Positions 25,750 to 33,989 of a DNA stretch of 64,000 nt are shown here, piece after piece (the stretch's first letter is position 1; the number at the start of each line of letters is the position of its first letter). Source of the DNA: Desemzia sp. RIT 804 (GTDB lineage: Bacteria > Bacillota > Bacilli > Lactobacillales > Carnobacteriaceae); the NCBI RefSeq assembly GCF_016892605.1, contig NZ_JAFEMV010000007.1, positions 23,816 through 87,815 on the forward strand, given 5' to 3'. The position numbers and the translations under genes are program-made. The notes beneath the pieces are model-generated. The model was given only the letters and a program-made list of their open reading frames with translations, made no database searches and had not been told where the DNA came from.

Positions 25750-26712
25750 TTATGCAGTTACTGCTGCAGCTTTCTCTAATTCTTTTTTCAAATACGTAGC
25801 CAATTCCAGCATGGCAAACTTGTCTGCTATTTTTTCTGCATCAGCATTGTAATTCGTATTTGTATTGACATCATATGCGTATGTTTGACCATCTTCAGTT
25901 TCAATAAACTCAATAGCTGCTACATCGATACGTTGTTTTTCCAAGAAGGCTTCATACAAATCAATTTGTGCTTGAGGCAATCCATCTTCTTTGATTTTAA
26001 ATTTATTTGGTGACAAAATTTCTGGTTCTTCAGCCGGGCACATTTCTGTTCCTATCGGGATCTGGCAATTATCTGCTGGGCAAAGTTCAAAACCATCACT
26101 GGAATCTACTTTGACAGCATAGAAAAATTTCCCGCCAATAAATTCAGAACGAACAATGTGTCCATCAGCTGGGCGAACATATTGTTGGATCAAGCTGATT
26201 CCATCAACTGAATCCTCAAATTCTGGCCCATACACATAGTCTTTCAAATCTTGAATGGTATACAACAAACGAACGCCCAATCCTTTACCCGCTCGATTAT
26301 GCTTAATGATAAACGGAAAACGGTTCATTTTTTCCGCCGCTTGAATGATGTTCTCTTTACCAACAGCTCCAATCGTTTCAGGTGTCGTTATCCCGTTTGT
26401 TTTTAACGCTAAATGCTGTTTTAATTTACTGACTTCTAATTCAATCGCTCCAGTACCATTAATAACTGCAGCTCCATAACTTTCCAACCAATGCAGTAAA
26501 TTATCGGTCAACTCTGGAGCATATCGATGTCCACGAGTGTGCGAGGAAGCACTCATTCGATTATAAAAAATACCTTCTGGAGGAGCAGTTTGGATATCTA
26601 CTAACCCTTGGGATAAATCCCAGTTTTCATAAGGTACTGCTAGTTCCTCTAGACGCGCTGTCAAATGTCTTGTCCAATCATCGTTTTCATGAATAATGTA
26701 TACTTTTTTCAT
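25750..26712 (-). CDS. ATP-grasp ligase (RimK/alpha-L-glutamate ligase-like)
   Basis: 320 residues. An N-terminal pre-ATP-grasp region (1-105) with NRMSASSHTRGHRY. The ATP-grasp fold shows EVSKLKQHLALKTNGITTPET, the FIIKHNRAGKGLGVRL nucleotide loop near 137-152, ISLIQQYVRPADGHIVRSEF, and metal ligands in YAYDVNTNTNYNADAE near 288-303. Such enzymes join a carboxylate to an amine through an acyl-phosphate. The acceptor is unknown. It lies 27 bp downstream of the symporter gene with GGAGTG 7 bp before the ATG. Both are under the Cys-rich leader, so a role in thiol or cysteine-peptide metabolism is inferred, not shown. Confidence 0.82.
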   Translation of the reverse strand: MKKVYIIHENDDWTRHLTARLEELAVPYENWDLSQGLVDIQTAPPEGIFYNRMSASSHTRGHRYAPELTDNLLHWLESYGAAVINGTGAIELEVSKLKQHLALKTNGITTPETIGAVGKENIIQAAEKMNRFPFIIKHNRAGKGLGVRLLYTIQDLKDYVYGPEFEDSVDGISLIQQYVRPADGHIVRSEFIGGKFFYAVKVDSSDGFELCPADNCQIPIGTEMCPAEEPEILSPNKFKIKEDGLPQAQIDLYEAFLEKQRIDVAAIEFIETEDGQTYAYDVNTNTNYNADAEKIADKFAMLELATYLKKELEKAAAVTA

Positions 26713-26739
26713 TCTTTAACACTCCATTCCCGTTGTCTA

Positions 26740-27993
26740 TTATGCAGATTTTGTTGCTTTATTCCTAACTGTTTGCTCAATCGTTTTAAATTGTCCTTCA
26801 GATTTGGCGATAACTACCGGTGCTAAAGCATTTCCTACTACATTCAGTGCAGTACGCCCGGCATTTACAAAGAAATCTATCGAAACCAGCAAAGCTACTC
26901 CTTGAGGAGGCAATCCTAGTTGGGTCGCTGAAGCCAGTAAAACCACTACTGCTCCAGAAGGCACTGCTGCAATACTTTTTGTAATGATAGTCAAGAACAA
27001 AGTCAATACAATAAAATCAGTCATATTTAACGTTGCTCCGTACAAATTGATCACGAACATAACAGCCATACTTGTGTAAACAGCAGCACCTCCTAAATTA
27101 AATGAATACCCTAAAGAAGTCACAAAAGATGCTATCGATTCTGGCACACCGAACTTCTTGAGTCGTTCAATCAAAGAAGGCAATACGATACTGGAACTTC
27201 CAGCAGAAAAAGCTAATAAAGATAAGTCTCCTGTTTCTTTCATTAATGAAAAATAAGGCACTTTAAAAAGTAGTCCAACCAATGGGTAAACAATAAAAGC
27301 TACTAAAGCATAGGCAATATATGCCCATAAAACAAATTGACCCAATGAAAGCAGATTTCCTACTCCATATGTGGCTACGTCATAAGCCAAAAATCCAAAT
27401 ACACCGATTGGAGCAATAGCTATCGCATAATTCACCATTTTGAACATCGCTTTAGACCAAGCGTCAAAGAATGTGATTACTGGTTTAGCCTGCTCGCCTA
27501 TTGCTACTAATGAAACGCCTAGAAATATGCCAAAGAAAATAATCGGTAATAAGTTACCATCTGCAAAAGCTTGAAAAACATTACTTGGAACGATCCCTAA
27601 TAAAAACGTTCGAAAATCAATACTATTGGCTATCCCATTTAAAGCTTCAGTACTGATCGAATCGACCAGAAATCCATTACCTACATTACTCCATACACCA
27701 ATCAGCAATGTCATGATGATCAAGCCTGTTGTGACAATAAAAAAGTATCCAAATGACTTTAGAGCCACTCTTCCAAACCGTTTAGCTTTGCTGATTTCGA
27801 CGATCGCCAAAACAATCAGCGGGAAAATCAAAGGTACAATAACCATTTGAATGGAATTCATAAATAATGTTCCTAAAAATTCTGTTTCGATGCCTATTTT
27901 TGGACTAAAGTACCCCACTAAAATTCCAATTAAAGCTCCAATCAAGACCTGCATCATCAAGCCAGGTTTTTTGAACTGTTTTATTTTCTCCAA
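26740..27993 (-). CDS. Dicarboxylate/amino acid:cation symporter family protein
   Basis: 417 residues with eight membrane segments and two re-entrant loops of the DAACS (GltP) fold. The SAGSSSIVLPSL hairpin (HP1) is present. Conserved family positions differ. The NMDG motif is NLGG (299-302). The residue three before the substrate Arg380 is Asn377, usually Asp. The final NxxGD is NVVGN (385-388). Two Na+-site acids are thus missing and coupling or substrate may be unusual. TTG 27993 is chosen because AGGAG is 8 bp upstream; an in-frame GTG abuts it. Leader control suggests cystine or another cysteine-linked substrate. Confidence 0.82.
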   Translation of the reverse strand: MEKIKQFKKPGLMMQVLIGALIGILVGYFSPKIGIETEFLGTLFMNSIQMVIVPLIFPLIVLAIVEISKAKRFGRVALKSFGYFFIVTTGLIIMTLLIGVWSNVGNGFLVDSISTEALNGIANSIDFRTFLLGIVPSNVFQAFADGNLLPIIFFGIFLGVSLVAIGEQAKPVITFFDAWSKAMFKMVNYAIAIAPIGVFGFLAYDVATYGVGNLLSLGQFVLWAYIAYALVAFIVYPLVGLLFKVPYFSLMKETGDLSLLAFSAGSSSIVLPSLIERLKKFGVPESIASFVTSLGYSFNLGGAAVYTSMAVMFVINLYGATLNMTDFIVLTLFLTIITKSIAAVPSGAVVVLLASATQLGLPPQGVALLVSIDFFVNAGRTALNVVGNALAPVVIAKSEGQFKTIEQTVRNKATKSA

Positions 27994-28014
27994 TAATTCC
28001 ACTCCTATTTTTTG

Positions 28015-28056
28015 AAAAATAAAAAAAGCACATGAGAAATAATCATTCTCATGCAC
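28015..28056 (-). terminator. Leader (attenuator) terminator before the symporter gene
   Basis: An 11-bp stem with two G-U pairs on the minus strand (28046-28056 with 28028-28038) and a 7-nt loop, followed by TTTTTTTATTTTT (28015-28027). It sits between the operon promoter and the symporter start, 22 bp before it. It would therefore end transcription unless antiterminated. No gene ends just upstream other than the leader peptide. Confidence 0.85.
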
Positions 28057-28092
28057 CGTTACTTTTCATATTTGGTTTAGCTGAAAAAGAGT

Positions 28093-28145
28093 ACAGTCTT
28101 CTACAGAAAACTGTAACATTCAATAGTATCCTACATCTATACTAT
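28093..28145 (-). promoter_or_regulatory. Two leader hairpins between peptide and terminator
   Basis: Hairpin one is ATAGTAT with ATACTAT (28123-28129 with 28139-28145), just after the leader-peptide stop. Hairpin two is a 9-bp stem (28093-28101 with 28106-28114, tetraloop). Together with the terminator they make a multi-helix leader, as found in ribosome-mediated attenuators. Confidence 0.55.
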
Positions 28146-28150
28146 AATTT

Positions 28151-28231
28151 TTAACAGAAAGAAACCGTATACGATGATAACTGAGAGCATGAGTTATTTG
28201 AACAACATGAACAACAACAGTTAAACATCAT
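28151..28231 (-). CDS. Cysteine-rich leader peptide of an attenuator
   Basis: A 26-codon reading frame, MMFNCCCSCCSNNSCSQLSSYTVSFC then TAA in two parts: MMFNCCCSCCSNNSC and SQLSSYTVSFC. Seven of 26 residues are Cys, five of them within codons 5-10. It has the strongest ribosome binding site around (AGGAGG 28242-28247, 10 bp before ATG 28231; 7 bp before an in-frame GTG 28234). It lies downstream of a near-consensus promoter and upstream of an intrinsic terminator. Codons 13-15 (CTCATGC, 28187-28193) are complementary to the 5' arm of that terminator (GCATGAG, 28048-28054). It is too short for a metallothionein. A sensor of Cys-tRNA level is inferred. Confidence 0.72.
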   Translation of the reverse strand: MMFNCCCSCCSNNSCSQLSSYTVSFC

Positions 28232-28280
28232 CACTTGGCTTCCTCCTCTTTATTTAGTCAATTTTGAGTTTCTTTGTTTG

Positions 28281-28298
28281 ATTAAGTGCGCACTTAAT
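28281..28298. promoter_or_regulatory. 18-bp perfect palindrome, likely operator
   Basis: ATTAAGTGCGCACTTAAT, perfectly symmetric, directly downstream of the expected transcription start of the symporter operon. The size and symmetry suit a TetR-type repressor. No TetR gene is in the window, so the regulator is unknown. Confidence 0.65.
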
Positions 28299-28311
28299 TG
28301 AAACTGGAATT

Positions 28312-28340
28312 ATCATAACAAACGAAAAAAAATCTGTCAA
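28312..28340 (-). promoter_or_regulatory. Promoter of the leader-symporter-ligase operon
   Basis: Minus strand TTGACA (28335-28340), 17-bp T-rich spacer, TATGAT (28312-28317). Nearly consensus. It drives a leader of about 310 nt. Confidence 0.85.
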
Positions 28341-28395
28341 TAGAAATACTTTTTCATATTTATGCAAAACCTAACTGCTCACACTGTGATTCGGA

Positions 28396-28454
28396 ATAAA
28401 AACACAACACCATTACCGCTAATAAAAAGCTCATTAGTAGTGATGGTGTTGTGT
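28396..28454 (-). terminator. Intrinsic terminator of the mannitol operon
   Basis: ACACAACACCAT pairs with ATGGTGTTGTGT (28402-28413 with 28443-28454), T run on the minus strand, 14 bp after the mtlD stop. Confidence 0.87.
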
Positions 28455-28467
28455 TTAAACTTAAAAT

Positions 28468-29619
28468 TTAGCTCTGTTTCAAACTTTCATATTCTGCAAC
28501 AATTCTGTTGATTAAATCTTCTTGAGTTAATTTAGTAACTTGACGAACAACTTCAAGAACTGTTTTTTCTGCAAGTAGTTGACTCAATTCCAGACTTTCT
28601 TCATCATTCTCATCATGGTAGCTTAAAGCTTTAGCCACAGTTTGAATCAAAGCATCCACTTTCAATTGGCGTTCATACGCTTCTCGTATCGGCTTGATAA
28701 AACGTTCGTCAAAGCTTAATTTACGGATAGGGGTTCTTCCAACTCGGCTGATATCATCTGAAATAAAAGGATTTTTAAATCGATTTAGAATTTTATCGAT
28801 GTATTGCTGATGCTCTGTTTGATCAAAATTCCATTTTTGAACCATCAAAGCTCCAGTTTCGTTCAACACGTTCTTCACATTTTCTAAGACAGTCTCATCA
28901 TTTAAAGCTTCATCGATCATATGATAGCCAGCATACTTTCCATGATAAGCTGTAGCTGCATGCCCTGTATTTACAGTAAATAGTTTTCTTTCGATAAAAG
29001 GTGCTAAATCTTCCTTATAATCGACACCTTCGAGTTTCAACTCTGTATTTTTCAGGTCGCTGCTTTCAACTACCCATTCTTTGTAAGGTTCAACAGTGAC
29101 ACTCAAGACATCTTCATGAGTTTGAGCCGGTACTATTCGGTCCACTGCAGCATTAGGGAACCCAATGTATTTTTGTGTGTACTCTTTGTCAGATTCATTT
29201 AAATGCTTAGCCACTTCTTCTTTTAAAAAGCTACTTCCACCTATCATGTTTTCACAGGCGATAATATCCAGTGGTTTTGTTACTCCATTGCTGTTTCTTT
29301 TTTGAATCCCCTGAGCAATCAAAGGAGCAATGTAAGGCAAGATTTTTGGACCAATAGCTGTTGTGACAAGGTCTGTTTTTTCAAATAGATCCACTACCGC
29401 TTCCGGATCAGTTCCATTATTGATTCCATAAACCCGATCTATTTCAACAGTGTGGTTGCCTTCTTCAGCCAAATAAATAGTGTACCCTTTTTTTTGGTTT
29501 AAAGCTTCGATGATGTCGTTATTTACATCAACAAATGCTACTGAGAAACCATTTGCGTTTAAAATCTCTCCAATAAATCCACGACCGATATTTCCTCCGC
29601 CAAAATGTATAGCTTGCAT
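28468..29619 (-). CDS. mtlD: Mannitol-1-phosphate 5-dehydrogenase
   Basis: 383 residues. The NAD-binding start is MQAIHFGGGNIGRGFIGEIL. ACENMIGGSSFLKEEV, FPNAAVDRIVPAQ and KLFTVNTGHAATAYHGKYAGY (catalytic Lys) are MtlD hallmarks. It oxidises mannitol-1-phosphate to fructose-6-phosphate. ATG 29619 has AGGAGG 11 bp upstream; the upstream in-frame TTG is less likely. It begins one base after the mtlF stop. Last gene of mtlA-mtlR-mtlF-mtlD. Confidence 0.95.
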   Translation of the reverse strand: MQAIHFGGGNIGRGFIGEILNANGFSVAFVDVNNDIIEALNQKKGYTIYLAEEGNHTVEIDRVYGINNGTDPEAVVDLFEKTDLVTTAIGPKILPYIAPLIAQGIQKRNSNGVTKPLDIIACENMIGGSSFLKEEVAKHLNESDKEYTQKYIGFPNAAVDRIVPAQTHEDVLSVTVEPYKEWVVESSDLKNTELKLEGVDYKEDLAPFIERKLFTVNTGHAATAYHGKYAGYHMIDEALNDETVLENVKNVLNETGALMVQKWNFDQTEHQQYIDKILNRFKNPFISDDISRVGRTPIRKLSFDERFIKPIREAYERQLKVDALIQTVAKALSYHDENDEESLELSQLLAEKTVLEVVRQVTKLTQEDLINRIVAEYESLKQS

Positions 29620-29620
29620 A

Positions 29621-30061
29621 TTAATCAATGCCTCCTAATAGTTGAACGATTTCATTTTCTGTATTTGCATCAGCTAATTTCACTACGTTTTCAATTTCAG
29701 AACAATAAACTGCGATTTGAGATAAAATATCTAAATGTTCGTCCCCCACTCCAGCGATCCCAAAAACAATGGTCACTAACTTTTCATCACTAGAATCTCC
29801 AAAATTGACGCCATTCGGTATTTGCACTACTGAGATACCGGATTTTTTAATAGCTGACTTGGAATCATCCGTTCCATGGGGAATAGCAATAAAGTTCCCC
29901 ATATAAGTCGATACTGTTTGTTCTCTTTCCAACATGGATTCGATGTAACTCTCTTCAACATAGCCGCCTTGTACAAGTAATTTTCCTGCAGCTACAATAG
30001 CGTCTTTTTTGTTTTCAATAGGTTGGTTCAATAAAATGTTCGACTCATTTAAAATATTCAT
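29621..30061 (-). CDS. mtlF: PTS mannitol-specific EIIA
   Basis: 146 residues, fructose/mannitol EIIA fold, with the phosphorylated His62 in FIAIPHGTDDSKSAI. GVNFGDSSDEKLVTIVFGIAG is the conserved core. It passes phosphate from HPr to the EIIB domain of MtlA and, in this family, also to MtlR. ATG 30061 (GAGGAG 7 bp upstream) is preferred to ATG 30067, which touches the ribosome binding site. Lies 17 bp after mtlR. Confidence 0.92.
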   Translation of the reverse strand: MNILNESNILLNQPIENKKDAIVAAGKLLVQGGYVEESYIESMLEREQTVSTYMGNFIAIPHGTDDSKSAIKKSGISVVQIPNGVNFGDSSDEKLVTIVFGIAGVGDEHLDILSQIAVYCSEIENVVKLADANTENEIVQLLGGID

Positions 30062-30078
30062 ATTCATTCTCCTCTGTG

Positions 30079-32160
30079 TTAATGTTTAATTTTTTCTAAA
30101 TACAATTGGCTTAAAAATTGAGTGATCAATTTTTTTGAACCAGAATTAAATAATTCCATATTTACAGCACTTTCTACGATCGCTGCACTAATAGATCCTA
30201 AAATGTCTTGTGTATGTTTGCTTAAAGGTTCTGGACCCAGCATCAATAAAACACGTTTCATTTGGATGTGTTGCTTATCCATAGCTAATACATCAATAGG
30301 ATTGGTAAGTTCAAAAATAGCAAAATAAGGTTTGGTGATTGTTTCATCAATACAATGAAACAAAGCCATATTGGTCCCAGGTAATCCAATGGGTGCTAAT
30401 TCCATTCTTTTGGTTAATTTTATTTTTACTCGATCAGAATCAAGCAACACTTTCCCCTCGAGTTTTTGGCAAATCCGTTCTAAACAAGTTTCTAGATCAG
30501 GACTATTATCTAGAAGGATTAAATCAAAGTACTCTAAAACAGTATTAACTTCCGATAACTTTTCAAAAAATTCTTTAAAATTATTCTCTTCTGCATGATT
30601 TTGGGAATACAATTTATCTTGCAATTCTTTTTTCGTTTTCTTTTCTGCCAGTATTTGACGTGTATATAATTTAATGCTTTTTACTTCATCATCCATCAAA
30701 AGAGGTGTGACCACTTTGTATTCCGTTTCAAATCCTTGTAGAAAGACAGTTGAAAGAATCAAATCGTATTCTTCGTAATTCACTCTGTTTAATTGGGATA
30801 TTTGAGAAATCTCTATCTCAGTGATTTCAGGGATGTTTTTTCGCAAACGACTTTCCAAAATCTTTGCTGTGCCTACTCCGCTGGAACAAATTACTAATAC
30901 AGATAAAGATTGCGTGCGCGGATTCCTCTCATAAGCAGATGCAAAATGAATAACAATATACACAACCTCATTCGATAAAAATTTAGTATTTGGAAAAATA
31001 ATTTTCAAATTATGTTGTACGGAATAACTGATTTCTTCATATTCATCTACTATTTTATTGAGTAAAGGATTATTGCTTTCAGGCATTGGTGCTTGAGCCC
31101 GGTTCAACGCTGCAGAGACATGCTGCAATAAGTCCTGAAATAGCGTCTCATCTAAATAAAAATCCCACCCTAAATCTTTAGATACTAAACGAATCAATTC
31201 TCGGACTTTATATCCTAGATTCACGTCAAAATCTTCATAGAACTCATTTTTTAACGGGACATTCAACCCTTGGATCTGTAAAGCTAAAAATTCACATTCT
31301 TCTGTAGGCATTTGTTTCAACTGATATTTTTTTTGAATATCACTTAAAATGCTTAAAGCCATTTTCCTGCTTTTCTCACTATTGACCACAGTTAGATCTG
31401 TATTCAACTGAATCTCATCTAGCAGATAACCAGCAGACATCCGCATAATGGAAATACACAGTAAGGTAACAAGCCGCTGAAACTGTGTATCTGTAACATT
31501 CTCAATGCTAAATCCATCTAGTTGCTTCAATTCCTTGTAGGCACATTCTAAATCTTGAGGATTCATTTCATAAAGAAAGGGATTGTTAGCCGCTTTCCAA
31601 CGTTCTTGACTGAGTTGATTTTCTCGATCAAATAATTGGAAAAAATCGTATTCATTGATTTCACTAGTGATCAACCCACTGATAATTAATCGTCTATTGC
31701 TTTCAGAAGATTCGGCAATTATTCCTTTTGCTTTTCTTCTGACTATTTTTATGTTGTATTCTTTAAACATTTCTTCAATAGAGACTAAGTCCGCTTGTAC
31801 AGTTCCAATACTGACATTTAGATCAAAAGCTAAAGATTCCATTTTCACTTCTTCTTTTTCCGTCAATAATGTAATAATGAGTTTACTTTGTCTTTGTTGT
31901 GCAGTTAAAACTTCTGACGGGCTACTTATTTGTTCTTTTAACTTTTTCAAGAGTACCTCTTGACCGATTAGTTGATACCCATTTGCATCTCGGTCTAATT
32001 TAATTTGGAATTGAGCCAAAGAGCTCTCTAAGCTTGAAATAACTCTATAAGTGGTGCGATTACTGACAGATAATTGTTCACTCAAGTAATCGATTGTTAC
32101 CCCTTTTGGTTGTTCCAATAGAATATTGACTATCTTTTTTTCACGATTAGATAGATACAC
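30079..32160 (-). CDS. mtlR: MtlR, PRD-containing activator of the mannitol operon
   Basis: 693 residues. DeoR/Mga-type HTH modules at the N-terminus (KKIVNILLEQPKGVTIDYLSEQLSVS, then a second near 85-150). Two PTS regulation domains cover about 180-400. An EIIB-Gat-like domain holds its Cys in VICSSGVGTAKI near 420. A C-terminal EIIA-like domain covers about 540-690. In related bacteria its activity is set by PTS phosphorylation and by binding to the EIIB of MtlA. GTG start with GGAGGAG upstream. It acts on the operator at 33793-33818. Confidence 0.92.
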   Translation of the reverse strand: MYLSNREKKIVNILLEQPKGVTIDYLSEQLSVSNRTTYRVISSLESSLAQFQIKLDRDANGYQLIGQEVLLKKLKEQISSPSEVLTAQQRQSKLIITLLTEKEEVKMESLAFDLNVSIGTVQADLVSIEEMFKEYNIKIVRRKAKGIIAESSESNRRLIISGLITSEINEYDFFQLFDRENQLSQERWKAANNPFLYEMNPQDLECAYKELKQLDGFSIENVTDTQFQRLVTLLCISIMRMSAGYLLDEIQLNTDLTVVNSEKSRKMALSILSDIQKKYQLKQMPTEECEFLALQIQGLNVPLKNEFYEDFDVNLGYKVRELIRLVSKDLGWDFYLDETLFQDLLQHVSAALNRAQAPMPESNNPLLNKIVDEYEEISYSVQHNLKIIFPNTKFLSNEVVYIVIHFASAYERNPRTQSLSVLVICSSGVGTAKILESRLRKNIPEITEIEISQISQLNRVNYEEYDLILSTVFLQGFETEYKVVTPLLMDDEVKSIKLYTRQILAEKKTKKELQDKLYSQNHAEENNFKEFFEKLSEVNTVLEYFDLILLDNSPDLETCLERICQKLEGKVLLDSDRVKIKLTKRMELAPIGLPGTNMALFHCIDETITKPYFAIFELTNPIDVLAMDKQHIQMKRVLLMLGPEPLSKHTQDILGSISAAIVESAVNMELFNSGSKKLITQFLSQLYLEKIKH

Positions 32161-32189
32161 TTTTCTCCTCCTCTCTGTTGGTGTTCTCT

Positions 32190-32260
32190 CCTCTAAACCA
32201 CAAAACAGAAAGCGATGTAAATTGCTTTACACCACTTTCTTTCTCTGATAAAACAATAGT
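32190..32260 (-). terminator. Hairpin between mtlA and mtlR
   Basis: AGAAAGCGATGTAAA and TTTACACCACTTTCT (about 32207-32221 and 32226-32242) pair with a few mismatches 20 bp after the mtlA stop. The following minus-strand sequence is only partly T-rich, so it may attenuate rather than end transcription. Confidence 0.5.
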
Positions 32261-32266
32261 TATCGT

Positions 32267-33706
32267 TTATTGCTCTTTTAACTTGTTGATGACTTCCTCA
32301 TATTTTGGACTACTTAAGAAGTTGTCCACAGCAACGTGAGTAGCACTAGGTGTTTTTTGTGAAGCTCGTTCTGCTAATTCTTCTTGCGTAATGATCAGCA
32401 GGCCATCTTCGTCTTTTAAATTACTGATAGAAGAATTTGTTACCGGAATATCCAGTCCTGCCTCTTTTACTTTTTTACGCATCAGTGAAGCACCCATCGC
32501 ACTAGAACCCATTCCCGCATCACAAGCAAAAATGATTTTTGATACTGTTTGATCACTTACTGCGCTTACAGACCCAGTTACTGGAGCTACTGCAGTCTGT
32601 CCTTTTGATTCAGCTTTAAGACTTTGAGATTCTTGAACTTTAGCTTCAAATTCTTCATCTGTATCTTTTGCTTTTGTCGTTTTTAAGATCAAAGCTGCTA
32701 CTGCAAAGGAAACTGCCGCCCCTACAAGTACGCCTAGAATAACGCCTACGTGGCTTCCTCTAGCAGTCATACCTAAGACAGCTACAATTGAACCAGGTGA
32801 TGCAGCTGCTACTAAACCTGAACCCATAAGTACATTTGTAAATGTACCTGCGATCCCACCAGCAATGACAGCTATAAATAATAGCGGGTTCATCAATACG
32901 TAAGGGAAGTAAATCTCGTGAATCCCACCGATAAAGTGAATAACAGAAGCTCCAACAGCAGATGATCTAGATGAACCTCTGCCAAAAACCATGTAAGCTG
33001 CCAAGATACCTAAACCAGGACCTGGGTTAGCTTCTAGCAAGAACAGAATCGACTTACCAGTTTCGGCTGCTTGTTCGATACCAAGTGGTGTTAAAATACC
33101 ATGGTTGATCGCGTTGTTTAAGAACAAGATTTTTGCTGGCTCAATAAAGACATTTGCCAATGGCAACAAACCAGCATTCATGATCCAAGCTACTCCTTGA
33201 CCCATAATGTCTGTCAATGTTTGAACAAATGGTCCAACTATATAGAAGGCAATGACCGCTAGCATAAAACCGATAATCCCGCTTGAGAAGTTGTTGACCA
33301 ACATTTCCAAACCAGTTTTAATTCTGCTGCCAAAAGCTTGGTCAAATTTCTTGATCAAGTAACCACCTAATGGGCCTAGCGCCATAGCTCCAATCAGCAT
33401 TGGTACTTCAGAACCCATGATGACCCCAAATGTAGCGATTGCCCCAACCACTGCTCCACGTTGGCCGTACACATTGTATCCACCTTGATAAGCAATCAAC
33501 AAAGGCAACAAATATGTCAGCATTGGACCGACAATAGTTGCTAATTGTTCATTTGGCAGATAACCATCTGCAATAAATAATGCTGTAATAATACCCCATG
33601 CAATAAAAGCTCCAATATTTGGCATAACCATTCCACTCAAAGCACTACCAAACTTTTGAACAGCGGACTTTCTTCCTGATTTTGACTTTGATACTGTTTG
33701 TTCCAC
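32267..33706 (-). CDS. mtlA: PTS mannitol-specific EIICB
   Basis: 479 residues. An EIIC membrane domain covers about 25-345 (GSALSGMVMPNIGAFIAWGIIT, GGIHEIYFPYVLMNP). A linker (350-385) leads to an EIIB domain whose active Cys395 lies in FACDAGMGSSAMGAS. There is no EIIA part; that is supplied by MtlF. Imports mannitol as mannitol-1-phosphate. GTG 33706 with AAAGGAGG 7 bp upstream. First gene of the operon. Confidence 0.95.
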   Translation of the reverse strand: MEQTVSKSKSGRKSAVQKFGSALSGMVMPNIGAFIAWGIITALFIADGYLPNEQLATIVGPMLTYLLPLLIAYQGGYNVYGQRGAVVGAIATFGVIMGSEVPMLIGAMALGPLGGYLIKKFDQAFGSRIKTGLEMLVNNFSSGIIGFMLAVIAFYIVGPFVQTLTDIMGQGVAWIMNAGLLPLANVFIEPAKILFLNNAINHGILTPLGIEQAAETGKSILFLLEANPGPGLGILAAYMVFGRGSSRSSAVGASVIHFIGGIHEIYFPYVLMNPLLFIAVIAGGIAGTFTNVLMGSGLVAAASPGSIVAVLGMTARGSHVGVILGVLVGAAVSFAVAALILKTTKAKDTDEEFEAKVQESQSLKAESKGQTAVAPVTGSVSAVSDQTVSKIIFACDAGMGSSAMGASLMRKKVKEAGLDIPVTNSSISNLKDEDGLLIITQEELAERASQKTPSATHVAVDNFLSSPKYEEVINKLKEQ

Positions 33707-33754
33707 AATAATTCCTCCTTTAAATAATATTCCTCTTCTTATGTAAAAGCTTAC

Positions 33755-33818
33755 ATAATATTGATTGCGTTTTCAATGATTCTTAGTGCCAACTTTGTCA
33801 CATCTATTTGTGTCAAAG
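33755..33818 (-). promoter_or_regulatory. mtlA control region: MtlR operator, cre and -10
   Basis: MtlR operator CTTTGTCACA-TCTATT-TGTGTCAAAG (33793-33818) matches the known TTGNCACA-TGTGNCAA type with perfectly paired arms. A full-consensus cre TGAAAACGCAATCA lies at 33762-33775 on the minus strand. TATTAT (33755-33760) is the likely -10, with a poor -35, as expected for activator dependence. A 7-bp inverted repeat (33740-33757) lies further downstream. Confidence 0.8.
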
Positions 33819-33888
33819 GTATAGTTAGCTTTTTTTCTTTATTTAATGGTTATTCAGCTATTTTTACAAGCCTTATTTGCTACACCTC

Positions 33889-33905
33889 ATTGCGTATAGA
33901 CCAAT
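33889..33905. promoter_or_regulatory. dre-like NagR site upstream of the glmS promoter
   Basis: ATTGCGTATAGACCAAT. The half GTATAGACCAAT matches the dre consensus of GntR-type amino-sugar regulators (NagR/YvoA/DasR). One extra base lies in the other half. It is 25 bp upstream of the glmS -35. Confidence 0.55.
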
Positions 33906-33930
33906 TTTTAAATAAAAATAAAATATTTTA

Positions 33931-33959
33931 TTGACATCTTTTTTTAAGTGCTGTACTAT
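33931..33959 (+). promoter_or_regulatory. glmS promoter
   Basis: TTGACA (33931-33936), 17 bp, TACTAT (33954-33959). The leader to the glmS start is about 138 nt and has no glmS-ribozyme signature. Confidence 0.85.
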
Positions 33960-33989
33960 TTAGTTGTTCTTGTTGCTAAGCACCTTTTT

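Noticed and set aside
28056..28300. T-box leader for the symporter operon
   Set aside because: No T-box sequence (TGGNACCGCG-like) or stem I features; a translated Cys-rich frame is present instead.
33797..33830. Sigma-54 promoter (TTGGCAC) upstream of mtlA
   Set aside because: The -12 element is absent and MtlR here lacks the AAA domain of sigma-54 activators.
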